NCBI GenBank assembly: GCA_049585795.1
Contig: JBAVAQ010000020.1
Span: 1 to 64,000, forward strand
Length of the DNA: 64,000 nt
DNA from: JABDBE01 sp049585795
Lineage (GTDB): Bacteria; Acidobacteriota; Terriglobia; Terriglobales; Acidobacteriaceae
Direction: 5' to 3'
Below the pieces are notes generated by a model, which was given only the letters and a program-made list of their open reading frames with translations, was not told where the DNA came from and did not search any database. Positions 9,198-18,149 of the stretch are shown here, piece after piece; the first letter of the stretch is position 1; each line of letters begins with the position of its first letter. The position numbers and the translations under genes are program-made.

Positions 9198-10039
9198 GCG
9201 CGTTGTGCGTTCTTTCGGGCTCGTGCTATTCCTGCACGCAGTCCGTGGTGGATGCTGTTCTGGTAGCCGGACGAGTCCATTGCCTGGATGACCGCCGCTG
9301 CCGTCCCGCCTGGAGTCGCTGCTTCCTCGAGAAGCCGAGCCAGCGGAATCCTGCTTTCACGCCAATAGATAATTCCGTCGGCGAGGGCGTGAGCTGCGGC
9401 GGTGATTGCGGTTTCGCGGCTTAACCCCATTCTTTGCGCCGAGGCGGCCAGCGCAGCCAGAGCGTGGTAGCCGTGGCTGCTGGAGAACGTCACCGTAAAC
9501 ACGTCGAACTGGCTCTCGGGAATTTCGAGCACGCCGCCGACTCTTTCGAACAAGCTCTTAACGTCGCGCCTCGCGTGGCTAGGGAGAGACCGGTCGAAAG
9601 CCAGCGCCGTGAGTCCGCGCCCGCTTCTACATACGGGACTGGGCATGGCTCGTGCCCAGCGTGCGGGCGATGGCAATCGCGCTCGCAGTCTGGACAATGG
9701 AATGCCCGCAGCCAGGCTGACCAGCGTCGGCGGGCGACCTGCCTTCTTTATCTCGAAGCGTCCGATCGCGCGCAGCAGATCGCTGACTGAATCCGGCCGC
9801 ACCGCTACGATGAGCAGTTCCGCTTGTTCCACGGCTCGGCGCAAATCGGGTTCGACGGCGACACGATATCGTTTCTTGAGTCGCCGCAGTTTACTTGGAT
9901 TGCGGTCATGTACGACGATCCGGTTGTCGTATTTTGCCAGCCGCAGTCCGGCCACAAGCGCACTGGTGATACGTCCGCCGCCGAGAAAGACGGTCGCTTT
10001 CGCGCGAGTTCCTGACTTAACGTCAGTTCCGATCTTCAC
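9194..10039 (-). CDS. Pyrroline-5-carboxylate-reductase-like imine reductase
   Basis: A 281-residue member of the ProC family: an N-terminal Rossmann domain (FLGGGRITSALVAGL), the VAVRPDSV segment, and the family signature near the C-terminus (ATPGGTAAAVIQAM). The family reduces a cyclic imine with NAD(P)H. The glycine motif is GGGRIT rather than the usual GxGxM, and the dimer core is diverged. Its start overlaps the stop of the aminotransferase gene by 4 bases (ATGA), so the two are translationally coupled. In this operon it more likely reduces an imine made by the neighbouring aminotransferase than makes proline; housekeeping ProC remains possible. Confidence 0.75.
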   Translation of the reverse strand: MKIGTDVKSGTRAKATVFLGGGRITSALVAGLRLAKYDNRIVVHDRNPSKLRRLKKRYRVAVEPDLRRAVEQAELLIVAVRPDSVSDLLRAIGRFEIKKAGRPPTLVSLAAGIPLSRLRARLPSPARWARAMPSPVCRSGRGLTALAFDRSLPSHARRDVKSLFERVGGVLEIPESQFDVFTVTFSSSHGYHALAALAASAQRMGLSRETAITAAAHALADGIIYWRESRIPLARLLEEAATPGGTAAAVIQAMDSSGYQNSIHHGLRAGIARARKNAQRA

Positions 10040-11370
10040 GGCAGACTCTCGCAGGCCTGGTCGGCCGCTTCAATCAGCCTGGCGACATCTTCTTCCGTGT
10101 GTGCGGTAGAGATGATCCAGTGCAGGCCGTTCGAGGGAGTCATGTAGACGTCACGCTCAAACAAGAGGTGAACGAATCGAGAGTAGCGCGCAGTGTCAAC
10201 ATATGTGCAGTAGTCGCGGTAATCGTGGATGGCGTCGCGCTCCGTAAAATAGATTTGAAACATGGGGCCAAATCCCTGCACGATGGCTTTTACCTTCCGG
10301 CGACGAAACACGTCGCGCAGCCCGCGGATGGCAGCGTCTCCGGTGGCGTGCAGTTTGCGATAAGCGTCGTCTCGTGACAACAGATCAAGGTTTGCCGTGA
10401 CTACTTTCATGGTAAGCCTGTGTCCGTTGAACGTGCCGTAATGTAGAACCATGCGCTCACTCCAGCGCATGCGGTCGAGAATCGATCGAGGGCCTGCGAC
10501 CGCGCCCACCGGAAAGCCTGCGCCGAGGGCTTTTCCGAACGTGCTGAGGTCCGGATGGATTCCGTAATACTGCTGGCATCCGCCGGGAGCGTAGCGAAAG
10601 CCTGTGACGACTTCGTCGAAAATCAGCAGCACTCCGTACTCTTGTGTAAGTTCCCGCAACTTTTGCAAATAGCCGTCTCGCGGTGGAATGCATCCCATAT
10701 TTGCCATGATTGGCTCGGTGATGACGGCGGCCAATTCGCGTCCGTGTTTTTGCATGACGCGCTCTAGTACCGGGATGTCGTTCCAGGGGGCGAGCACGAC
10801 ATCGTCAAAGGTCGCGGGCGGAATGCCTTCGGAGTCGGGGATTCTTGCGGGATTTTCCAGCGTGCCCAATTGTCCTGTTGGATGGCCGTGGGCGTTTACG
10901 AGAAAAGGATCGTACCAGCCGTGGTAGTGGCCCTCGAACTTCAAGAATTTAGTTCGGCCGGTGTGCGCCCGCGCCAGGCGGAGCGCCAGCATCGTCGCCT
11001 CGCTGCCGGTGTTGGTAAAGCGCACAACTTCGGCCGACGGTACCATGCGACGGAAAGCCTCCGCCGCTTCGACTTCTGCCGAGGTCGCCGCCGCGAAGTG
11101 CGAGCCTTGCGCCATGGCTTCGGCCGCGACGGCGACCAGTTTCGGATGCGCGTGCCCGTGGATGAGCGCGCCAAAGGACATCATGAAATCTACATACTCG
11201 TTGCCGTCAGCATCCCAAACGTGCGAGCCCTCACCGCGCTCAAGAAAGATGGGGCCGAGTAAATAGGTGGCCTTCCCGCGCGACGGCGAATTTACTCCCT
11301 CGACCAGCGATTGTTGAGCGCGCTCGAACCAGCGCTGAGAACGAGCCCGGGTTTTGGTGAACTGTGCCAT
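10036..11370 (-). CDS. Class III aminotransferase, glutamate-1-semialdehyde-aminomutase-like
   Basis: A PLP enzyme of 444 residues with the fold-type I signature: LIFDEVVTGFR and the cofactor lysine in STFGKALGAGFPVGA. It is closest to glutamate-1-semialdehyde aminomutase (NTGSEATMLALRLAR). The operon partners (three short-chain dehydrogenases and an imine reductase) are not heme biosynthesis genes, and the C-terminal part (HDYRDYCTYVD...) is longer than in HemL. I therefore call it a catabolic or biosynthetic omega-aminotransferase of unknown substrate. It starts 4 bases after the preceding dehydrogenase stop. Confidence 0.82.
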   Translation of the reverse strand: MAQFTKTRARSQRWFERAQQSLVEGVNSPSRGKATYLLGPIFLERGEGSHVWDADGNEYVDFMMSFGALIHGHAHPKLVAVAAEAMAQGSHFAAATSAEVEAAEAFRRMVPSAEVVRFTNTGSEATMLALRLARAHTGRTKFLKFEGHYHGWYDPFLVNAHGHPTGQLGTLENPARIPDSEGIPPATFDDVVLAPWNDIPVLERVMQKHGRELAAVITEPIMANMGCIPPRDGYLQKLRELTQEYGVLLIFDEVVTGFRYAPGGCQQYYGIHPDLSTFGKALGAGFPVGAVAGPRSILDRMRWSERMVLHYGTFNGHRLTMKVVTANLDLLSRDDAYRKLHATGDAAIRGLRDVFRRRKVKAIVQGFGPMFQIYFTERDAIHDYRDYCTYVDTARYSRFVHLLFERDVYMTPSNGLHWIISTAHTEEDVARLIEAADQACESLP

Positions 11371-11374
11371 TCAA

Positions 11375-12136
11375 TTAGTCCGCGATGCCGCCGCCGTCCA
11401 CGACCAATGCTGCTCCGGTCATGAAGGACGAATCGTCCGAGGCCAGAAATAGTACCGCCTTGGCGATCTCATCTACGTTTCCGATTCTCCCCAGCGGACG
11501 GTTGGCGCAACCTGCGAGGTAGTCCTCCCATTTCAAGCCGCGCATGCGTGCGTCTTCGGGAAGCATCGGCGTGTCGACGTCACCGGGACAGATGCAGTTC
11601 ACGCGGATGCCTTGTCGGCCATGGTCGATGGCCATCGCTTTTGTTAACAAAACCACGCCTCCTTTTGAAGCGCAATACGCAACCGCCTTGTCGCCGCCCA
11701 CGATACCCCATCCCGAACTGTTGTTGACGATCACCCCGCTGCCTTGGTGAATCATCGGAGCAAGAGCGAACTTTGACATCAGGAACGTGCCTTTCAAGTT
11801 GATATCAAGCTGCAGGTCCCACTCTTCCTCGGTGCAATCGAGTGCGGTATGCGGATAGAAGACGCCGGCGTTGTTGAACAGGACATCGAGTTTGCCAAAG
11901 GCACTTAACGTTTGGTCCACGGCACGACGACATTCGGCGGACGTGCGTACGTCTGTGCGAATGAAAATGCCCTTACTGCCGCCCTCCAGAATCTCATTGG
12001 CGACTGCATCTCCCCGCGTTTCGTTGCGGCCGGTGATGACGACGCTGGCCCCTTCTTTGGCGAATAGGATCGCGGTCGCCCGGCCGATGCCAGAGGTTCC
12101 ACCGGTGATCAGCGCGACTTTGTCTTGCAATCGCAT
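11375..12136 (-). CDS. Short-chain dehydrogenase/reductase, first of three (NADP-type by motif)
   Basis: A 253-residue classical SDR: TGGTSGIG at 11-18, NNAG at 88-91, Ser at 140-141, Tyr154 and Lys158 in YCASK, and a C-terminal VVDGGG. After the second beta strand it has ITGRNE, without the Asp typical of NAD enzymes, so NADP(H) is more likely. It is similar to the next gene, sharing the SGWG and YCASKG stretches, and probably arose by tandem duplication. It lies 7 bases downstream of that gene in the five-gene operon. Confidence 0.88.
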   Translation of the reverse strand: MRLQDKVALITGGTSGIGRATAILFAKEGASVVITGRNETRGDAVANEILEGGSKGIFIRTDVRTSAECRRAVDQTLSAFGKLDVLFNNAGVFYPHTALDCTEEEWDLQLDINLKGTFLMSKFALAPMIHQGSGVIVNNSSGWGIVGGDKAVAYCASKGGVVLLTKAMAIDHGRQGIRVNCICPGDVDTPMLPEDARMRGLKWEDYLAGCANRPLGRIGNVDEIAKAVLFLASDDSSFMTGAALVVDGGGIAD

Positions 12137-12143
12137 GAAGTTT

Positions 12144-12926
12144 CTACGATCCCGCCAGGCCGCCTCCGTCGACGACTAACGCCGTGCCGGTGACGAAGGA
12201 AGACGCATCGCTTGCCAGATAGAGAGCGGCCTGCGCAATTTCTTCGGGGTTGCCGAGTCGACCCAAAGGGCGGCGAGCCGACTCGGCGAGAAAATCAGTT
12301 TCGCGCATTCCCAGTTGCTGGGCTTCATCGCGTAGCATACCGGTGTCGGTGTCGCCGGGACAGATACAGTTGACGCGAATCTTTTGTGGACCGTGATCGA
12401 TCGCCATCGCTTTGGTCAGCAGTACCACTGCGCCTTTGGAGGCACAATACACGGCTGCTCGCGGCCCTCCCGCCAGGCCCCAGCCGGAGGCGGTATTGAT
12501 AATCGATCCACCGCCTGCCTTTGCCATGATCGGGATGACCTGCTGCGACATCAAGAAAATCGACCTCACGTTCACCGCCATCACCCGATCCCACTCTTGC
12601 TCGCTGAGTTCAAGCACGGAAGCGCGGCGCATAATTCCAGCATTGTTGAATAGGACGTGGACACCGCCAAATTCGTTCAAGACTCGTTCGACGACGCGTT
12701 GGCAGTCGACGGCTTGGGCTACGTCCGCGGGCTCAAAGAAAGCGTGGCCCCCACTTCGAATGATCTCTTCGGCAACGGCTTGTCCCACTCGATTGATGTC
12801 GGTGACGGCCACCATTGCGCCTTCACGAGCGAAGAGTAAAGCTGCGGCACGTCCGATGCCGGAGGCTGCGCCGGTGATGAGCGCGACTTTTCCGTTCAAC
12901 GAGCCCGGTTTTTCAGCATGAGCCAT
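12144..12926 (-). CDS. Short-chain dehydrogenase/reductase, second of three (NAD-type by motif)
   Basis: A 260-residue classical SDR with TGAASGIG at 18-25, NNAG at 94-97, Ser147 in NTASGWG, and Tyr160 and Lys164 in YCASK. The VTDINR stretch after beta strand 2 places an Asp to bind the adenine ribose, favouring NAD(H). It is a close paralogue of the downstream SDR. It is 12 bases from the upstream SDR stop and co-transcribed. Substrate unknown. Confidence 0.88.
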   Translation of the reverse strand: MAHAEKPGSLNGKVALITGAASGIGRAAALLFAREGAMVAVTDINRVGQAVAEEIIRSGGHAFFEPADVAQAVDCQRVVERVLNEFGGVHVLFNNAGIMRRASVLELSEQEWDRVMAVNVRSIFLMSQQVIPIMAKAGGGSIINTASGWGLAGGPRAAVYCASKGAVVLLTKAMAIDHGPQKIRVNCICPGDTDTGMLRDEAQQLGMRETDFLAESARRPLGRLGNPEEIAQAALYLASDASSFVTGTALVVDGGGLAGS

Positions 12927-12938
12927 TTAGGAGCGAAA

Positions 12939-13691
12939 TTACCGGCTGGCCAGCCCACCTGCGGTTTCGGCACCGTCGATCGTATAGACGTGGCCGGTCA
13001 TGAACGCCGCGTCATCCGACGCCAAAAAAGCAAACAGGGCTGCAATCTCTTCCGGCTTTGCGTGCCGCTGCAGTGGGATCTTGCGATTCACTTCGTCCAG
13101 CATTGAGTCGGTGTACTCGGCGCGCTGCATGGGCGTGAGCACATAGCCGGGTGCGACCGCGCAGACGCGCACCTTGGGAGCAAGCTCCAAAGCCATCGAA
13201 CGAGTCAGTTCAATGACACCAGCCTTGGTCGCATTGTAATCCGCGTAATAAGGATAGCCCACCATTCCGTTGGTCGAAGCGGTTTGCAAAATGACCCCGC
13301 CCTCGCGCTCCCACATATGCCTTGCGGCTGTCTGCGCCATGTAGAAGGCGCCGGTGAGATTCACCGCGATGACGCGGTCCCACTCTTCCGGAGTGATCTT
13401 GAGAAAATCGTGACGAATGCTGATGCCGGCGTTATTGATCAAGACGTCGACACCGCCCATGATGCGGATTGCGTCATGGAACGCGGCCTGAACTTGCGTG
13501 AGGCTCGAAACGTCGGCGTCGACAGTTCCGGCTAAATCCGGCATTTGGTTGCGGATTTTCTCGCGAGCTTCAGCATCGCGGTCGAGCACGCACACGACTG
13601 AGCCTTCCTCGAGGAAACGCGCAGCCGTGGCTGCTCCGATGCCGCTTGCGCCACCAGTGATCAGGACGCGTTTGCCTTCAAGTCCTCGCAT
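12939..13691 (-). CDS. Short-chain dehydrogenase/reductase, third of three (first in the operon)
   Basis: A 250-residue classical SDR: TGGASGIG at 12-19, NNAG at 86-89, Ser139 in QTASTNG, and Tyr152 and Lys156 in YNATK. Asp after beta strand 2 (CVLDRD) favours NAD(H). It is more distant from the other two SDRs. As the promoter-proximal gene it would be followed by the two other SDRs, the aminotransferase and the imine reductase. The short upstream gap holds a heptamer array that runs into the stop of the DUF155 gene. Confidence 0.88.
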   Translation of the reverse strand: MRGLEGKRVLITGGASGIGAATAARFLEEGSVVCVLDRDAEAREKIRNQMPDLAGTVDADVSSLTQVQAAFHDAIRIMGGVDVLINNAGISIRHDFLKITPEEWDRVIAVNLTGAFYMAQTAARHMWEREGGVILQTASTNGMVGYPYYADYNATKAGVIELTRSMALELAPKVRVCAVAPGYVLTPMQRAEYTDSMLDEVNRKIPLQRHAKPEEIAALFAFLASDDAAFMTGHVYTIDGAETAGGLASR

Positions 13692-13726
13692 CGTTTTTCA
13701 AGATAGCACGGGTAATATGAGGTCAG

Positions 13727-13754
13727 CTCTCAGATTCTGGTTCTCAGTTCTCAG
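13727..13754. repeat. Degenerate heptamer array, consensus TTCTCAG (locus A)
   Basis: Four consecutive 7-base units read CTCTCAG, ATTCTGG, TTCTCAG, TTCTCAG. The last unit covers the stop codon of the DUF155 gene (13751-13753). The same unit in the same orientation forms the array at 25936-25970. Confidence 0.7.
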
Positions 13755-14914
13755 ATAGGTTTGCCGCGGAAGAAGTAGACCAGTTCGATGATCAGAATGA
13801 TGACCACCATGAGTTCGAGCACGAAGGCGCGACTCTGATTGAACTGATCGACCATAAAGCGATAGAGCTCCTCCGCGGTTTGGACTTTCTGGGTGACCAG
13901 ATCTTTGTAGTCGGGCACGCCAACCTTGGACGCGGCCAGCTTGTAGAGACGCGCGGAAAACATGTCGCTGAGAAATTTAATCGCGTTGTCGGCATGCTCG
14001 GTGAGTTCGTTGACGTCGAGCAAGACCGTATGCAGCTTGGTCGCGGCGCGCGCCAGGCGCCAGCGCGCCAGCATTCCCGTGCCTTCGTCAAAGGAGTCGT
14101 AAACGCTTTCCAGTTCGCGCGTCAGGAACTCATCGTAATGGCGGAACTCGAGCAGCTGTGAGTTGGCATACTCGAGCAATTGAATTGCGGTCTCGGCACC
14201 AGCAGCACTGTCATACAGAAAGGCCGCGTTCCAACTGATTACGGTTAGGTCGTTGGGGTAATACGAGATTCGCGACTGCAGGATTTCGTTTTGTTCGCCC
14301 TCGGAAAGCTGTGCCGTTTCTCCACGAACGATCTGCGCGATGCGCGCTCCATGAGATGAAACCAATTCATTGGCCGAAGGAGAGCCGCTGACCTCGCGCA
14401 CGTGGAAAATGAAGTAGTCTTCGCTGAGCCAATCCGGATACGTCTTCACCAGCGCTGGCGCTGCGCGCTCCAACTTCTTGTGGGCGATGCGCGATGCGTG
14501 CCCCGCGAAATCGACATCCCAGACCCAGCGGCTTCCGAGCCGGACCAGCGTGTCCCAGTCGCCGGAGAATGGGAGCTCGAGAACCACGCTCACCACGCCG
14601 TAATCGTAAAACTTGATCTGGCCTTCGAGGTGCTCGCCGCTGTCGAGGATCAGTGGATCGATGGGCTCGACAACAGGAGGACGCTGATAGCGGACATAGC
14701 CTGGAGCCGGATGTTTTAGCGTAGGCTGCTCCAAGGTACGAGCGCCGAAGATTTCGCGCAACGTGTCGAGACGGATTTCCTCGCACACGTCGAATTGAAT
14801 CAGCACCAGAACGGAACCGCGGAGCGACACGTTGACAGGGGGAGCGATTTTGGTTTGCTCCGAAGCGTCGGCAATGGTGAGGGCGGAGTCGCTGTCCCGA
14901 ATCATAGTTGGCAC
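13751..14914 (-). CDS. DUF155/RMD1-YagE family protein with C-terminal membrane anchor
   Basis: A 387-residue protein of the RMD1 (DUF155) family, recognised by YPNDLTVISWNAAFLYD and the LLEYANSQLLEFRHYDEFL helix. The family includes yeast Rmd1 and inner-membrane mitochondrial proteins; the bacterial role is not established. A hydrophobic segment near the C-terminus (VLELMVVIILIIELVYFF) anchors it, leaving the bulk in the cytoplasm. The GTG at 14914 and the ATG at 14905 are both possible starts, and neither has a clear ribosome binding site. Confidence 0.8.
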   Translation of the reverse strand: MPTMIRDSDSALTIADASEQTKIAPPVNVSLRGSVLVLIQFDVCEEIRLDTLREIFGARTLEQPTLKHPAPGYVRYQRPPVVEPIDPLILDSGEHLEGQIKFYDYGVVSVVLELPFSGDWDTLVRLGSRWVWDVDFAGHASRIAHKKLERAAPALVKTYPDWLSEDYFIFHVREVSGSPSANELVSSHGARIAQIVRGETAQLSEGEQNEILQSRISYYPNDLTVISWNAAFLYDSAAGAETAIQLLEYANSQLLEFRHYDEFLTRELESVYDSFDEGTGMLARWRLARAATKLHTVLLDVNELTEHADNAIKFLSDMFSARLYKLAASKVGVPDYKDLVTQKVQTAEELYRFMVDQFNQSRAFVLELMVVIILIIELVYFFRGKPI

Positions 14915-15059
14915 CGGCGGCGAGGGCTAATATGGCCTTCGGCGGTACCTTGTATTCTCCCAGAATTAGGGCGGTCTGGCGAGATCAGTTAGTGAGATAG
15001 CTGTATTATCAGCAACTTAATGACGTGAGGGATACGAAAACAGCGGGCCTGTTTCAGCC

Positions 15060-15080
15060 GCCCGGCCGCGGCGTCCGGGC
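15060..15080. repeat. GC-rich hairpin element at gene 3' end, copy 1
   Basis: GCCCGG at 15060-15065 pairs with CCGGGC at 15075-15080, directly after the stop of the FAD/Fe-S dehydrogenase gene (minus strand). It matches the element at 61806-61833. It may act as an RNA-end stabiliser or attenuator; no U-tract follows. Confidence 0.5.
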
Positions 15081-18020
15081 CTATGAATGCAGCGCGGACG
15101 CGGGCGTCAAATCGGCCTTCATCGCCAACTGAATGACTTCCGCCAGGTGCAGGGCACGGCGATTGGTACACTGCGCGATCTGCTCGCGGCAACTGAAGCC
15201 GTTGGCAATAACCAGACAGTCGGGCGACGCTTTTCGAACGGCGGGGAGGAGTTCCAGTTCGCCGATCGCGATCGAGGTTTCGTATTTGTCCGCTTCGAAA
15301 CCAAACGAGCCGGCCATCCCGCAGCACCCCGGAGCTGGAGCGTAAAAATCGATTCCCATCTTGCGAAGAACGGATTCTTCGTCGGTCATTCTCATTATCG
15401 ATTTGTGATGGCAGTGCCCATGGACGAGAGCTTTGCGCGGCAATTTCGGCAAGGAAAAATGACTGGCCTTTCGCTCGAGAAATTGGCTCAGCAAGAATGT
15501 CTGCTGCGAAAGCTTGTGGGCGCGGTCGTCATTGGGGAACAGATTCAGAAGTTCGTCGCGAAAAACCGCTGCGCAGCTTGGCTCCAAGACAATGATCGGA
15601 ATTTCCTGTTTGATTTCGGTTTCCAGCGTCTCGAGAATCTTGAAGAGCAGTTTCTTGGCGCGATCTAACATGCCCCAATCGTAGAGCGGACGACCGCAAC
15701 ACAAGTCGGCTTTGGGCAAACCTACGCGGTAGCCAGCGTATTCGAGCACCTCGACGGCAGCCTTGGCGGTGTCAGGAAGAAAATAGTTGTTGAATGTGTC
15801 TGGCCACAGCAGAACCGGCGCTCCATCTGGATTTCGGGGCTTCCGCTGATCGAACCAGTCGCGGAAGGTTTGCGGCGCGAAGGCAGGAATACTGCGCTCC
15901 TGTGGAATACCTGCAACCAGCTTGGCGATGTGGCGAAGCAGCGGAAGTTGCGTCGTCAGATTAATCAAGCCAGGGGCTTTCGCAGCGAGCCGGGCCCAGA
16001 TGTCGATATTGCCAAAGGCGTATGCGCTGCGCGGACGGAGCTTTCCTTTGTAGTAGTGCGACAGAAATTCGGCTTTGTAGGTGGCCACATCGACGCCAAC
16101 CGGACAATCGCTCTTGCAGCCCTTGCAGGCGAGGCACAAATCGAGCGAATCCTTCACGCGCTGGTCACGCCAGCCCTGGTTGATTATTTCGCCCTTGGTC
16201 ATCTCCCAAAGCAGGTGAGCGCGGCCCCGGGTGGAATGTTCTTCTTCGCGAGTCACACGGAAACTGGGACACATGACTCCGCCTTCATCGCGGCGGCATT
16301 TGCCCACGCCCACGCAGCGCAACGTGGCACTCGCCAGGCTGCCGTGATCTTCGGGAAACTGAAAGTGGGTTTGCGGTTGCCAAGGCTTGTAGTCGGCGCC
16401 CAGGCGCAAATTCTCGTCCAATTTGTAGGGCTCAACAACTTTGCCCGGATTCATTTTCCAATCCGGATCCCACAGCGCTTTGAACTCTCGAAAAGCCTGC
16501 ACCAGTTCTGGGCCAAACATTTTCGGTAACAGCTCCGCTCGCGACTGCCCGTCGCCGTGCTCGCCCGAAAGCGAGCCGCCATAACTGACCACCAGATCGG
16601 CGGCCTCTTCCACGAATTGGCGATAGTGCGCAATGCCTTTGCTGGATTCAAAATCGAAGTTGATTCGCATGTGTACGCAGGCGTGCCCAAAGTGTCCGTA
16701 CAGAGCGCTGCGATAACCATAGCCCTGCATCAGCTTGTGCAGATCGCGCAAATAGCTGCCGAGCTTTTCGGGAGTGACGGCGGCATCTTCCCAACCCTCC
16801 CAGCCTGGAGGTTCACCGGGCACGTGAGAAGTGGCTCCCAGAGCTGATTCGCGCACGTCCCAGACTAGCTTGGCCTGCCACTTGTCGGTAAACAGACGCA
16901 TGGCGGGCGGTTCGGCGTTGCGGCTAAGAGAATTCATGAGAGCGCGCGCCTGCGACTCGGCGTCGGCAAGCGTGGCCGCACCAAACTCGGCGAACAACCA
17001 ACCACCGCCCGGAGGCAAAAGGGCCAGTCCCTCCGGGTTCAGCTGCCGTCGCCGGGAAAACTCAACCAGCAGTTCGTCGATGCCTTCGAGGCCGATGGGA
17101 TGATGCGCCATTATCTCGGGTACGCGATCGGCGCATTGGAAGATATGGGAATAAGCGATGAGCAGGAGCGCGCGTTCGGGCGGGCTCTCGACGAGCCGGC
17201 ACGAGGCTTCAAGTACAGTGACGCACGTGCCCTCAGTTCCCACTAGCGCGCGCGCGACGTGGAAGCCATTTTCGGGGAGCAGGTAGTTCAGGTTGTAGCC
17301 GGACACGCGGCGCGGAATATTGGGATAGCGGCTTCGGATTAGATCGGAGTATGTGTCGCGAAGTCTTTTTAGTCCCGCGTAAATTTCACCGCGGCGACCG
17401 CCCTCACCGATCATCTTATTGAGTTCCTCATCGCTCGTCCGGCCCACTTTCATGCGCAGGCCGTCGTAGGTGAGGATTTCCAGTTCGTCGATGTTGTCAT
17501 CCGTCTTGCCCGCCATCACCGAATGCACGCCGCAGGAGTTGTTTCCGATCATGCCACCGAGCGTGCATCGATCGTGAGTTGCGGGATCGGGAGCGAATGT
17601 CAGGTGATGCTTTTCGGTGGCGTTACGCAAACGATCAAGAACCACCCCCGGTTGAACTCGCGCAATCCGGCGCGCCGGATCGATTTCGAGGATTTCGGCT
17701 ATGTACTTTGAGAAATCGAGCACAACCGCGACGTTGCAGCACTGTCCAGCGAGCGAAGTCCCGCCGCCACGGCAGAGGATGGGTGCGCCATATTCCCGAG
17801 CCAGTGAAACGGTTGCGATAACATCGTCGGCATCGCGAGGAAGAACTACTCCGATGGGAATCTGGCGATAATTGGAGCCGTCAGTTGCATAGAGAGCGCG
17901 GCTGCCATCGTCGAAGCGAACGTCGCCACGAAGGTGACGACTCAGTGCGGATGCGAGTCCGTTTGCATTCACCACTGCAGACTTGGCAGCGCGGGCAAAC
18001 TCGGCGAAGTTATCTGGCAT
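15081..18020 (-). CDS. FAD-linked and Fe-S D-2-hydroxyacid dehydrogenase (YdiJ-like fusion)
   Basis: A 979-residue fusion like E. coli YdiJ. The N-terminal third is a VAO-type FAD-binding domain (CRGGGTSLAGQ), followed by the FAD-oxidase C domain. A [4Fe-4S] region follows, with CVGVGKCRRDEGGVMC and CLACKGCKSDCPVGVD. The C-terminal third is a pair of cysteine-rich CCG motifs (DLCCGRPLYDWG and PGCCGMAGSFGFE), as in glycolate oxidase GlcF and LutA. The family oxidises D-2-hydroxyacids such as D-lactate, glycolate or D-2-hydroxyglutarate and passes electrons towards quinone. It appears monocistronic. A GC-rich hairpin abuts its stop. Confidence 0.87.
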   Translation of the reverse strand: MPDNFAEFARAAKSAVVNANGLASALSRHLRGDVRFDDGSRALYATDGSNYRQIPIGVVLPRDADDVIATVSLAREYGAPILCRGGGTSLAGQCCNVAVVLDFSKYIAEILEIDPARRIARVQPGVVLDRLRNATEKHHLTFAPDPATHDRCTLGGMIGNNSCGVHSVMAGKTDDNIDELEILTYDGLRMKVGRTSDEELNKMIGEGGRRGEIYAGLKRLRDTYSDLIRSRYPNIPRRVSGYNLNYLLPENGFHVARALVGTEGTCVTVLEASCRLVESPPERALLLIAYSHIFQCADRVPEIMAHHPIGLEGIDELLVEFSRRRQLNPEGLALLPPGGGWLFAEFGAATLADAESQARALMNSLSRNAEPPAMRLFTDKWQAKLVWDVRESALGATSHVPGEPPGWEGWEDAAVTPEKLGSYLRDLHKLMQGYGYRSALYGHFGHACVHMRINFDFESSKGIAHYRQFVEEAADLVVSYGGSLSGEHGDGQSRAELLPKMFGPELVQAFREFKALWDPDWKMNPGKVVEPYKLDENLRLGADYKPWQPQTHFQFPEDHGSLASATLRCVGVGKCRRDEGGVMCPSFRVTREEEHSTRGRAHLLWEMTKGEIINQGWRDQRVKDSLDLCLACKGCKSDCPVGVDVATYKAEFLSHYYKGKLRPRSAYAFGNIDIWARLAAKAPGLINLTTQLPLLRHIAKLVAGIPQERSIPAFAPQTFRDWFDQRKPRNPDGAPVLLWPDTFNNYFLPDTAKAAVEVLEYAGYRVGLPKADLCCGRPLYDWGMLDRAKKLLFKILETLETEIKQEIPIIVLEPSCAAVFRDELLNLFPNDDRAHKLSQQTFLLSQFLERKASHFSLPKLPRKALVHGHCHHKSIMRMTDEESVLRKMGIDFYAPAPGCCGMAGSFGFEADKYETSIAIGELELLPAVRKASPDCLVIANGFSCREQIAQCTNRRALHLAEVIQLAMKADLTPASALHS

Positions 18021-18149
18021 GTAAGCGCGAGGTTCGTTCGGTTTCTGAACACCAAGCTTACCTCATCGGGTGAACCGCGCGTTCTTTCGCGCTCGTTCGG
18101 CAGGGCTGGCCTCGTGCCCTTCCCGCAAGAACATAGAGTAAAGGTATCT

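Noticed and set aside
10036..11370. Annotation as hemL
   Set aside because: Resemblance to glutamate-1-semialdehyde aminomutase is clear, but the operon has no heme genes and the C-terminus differs.
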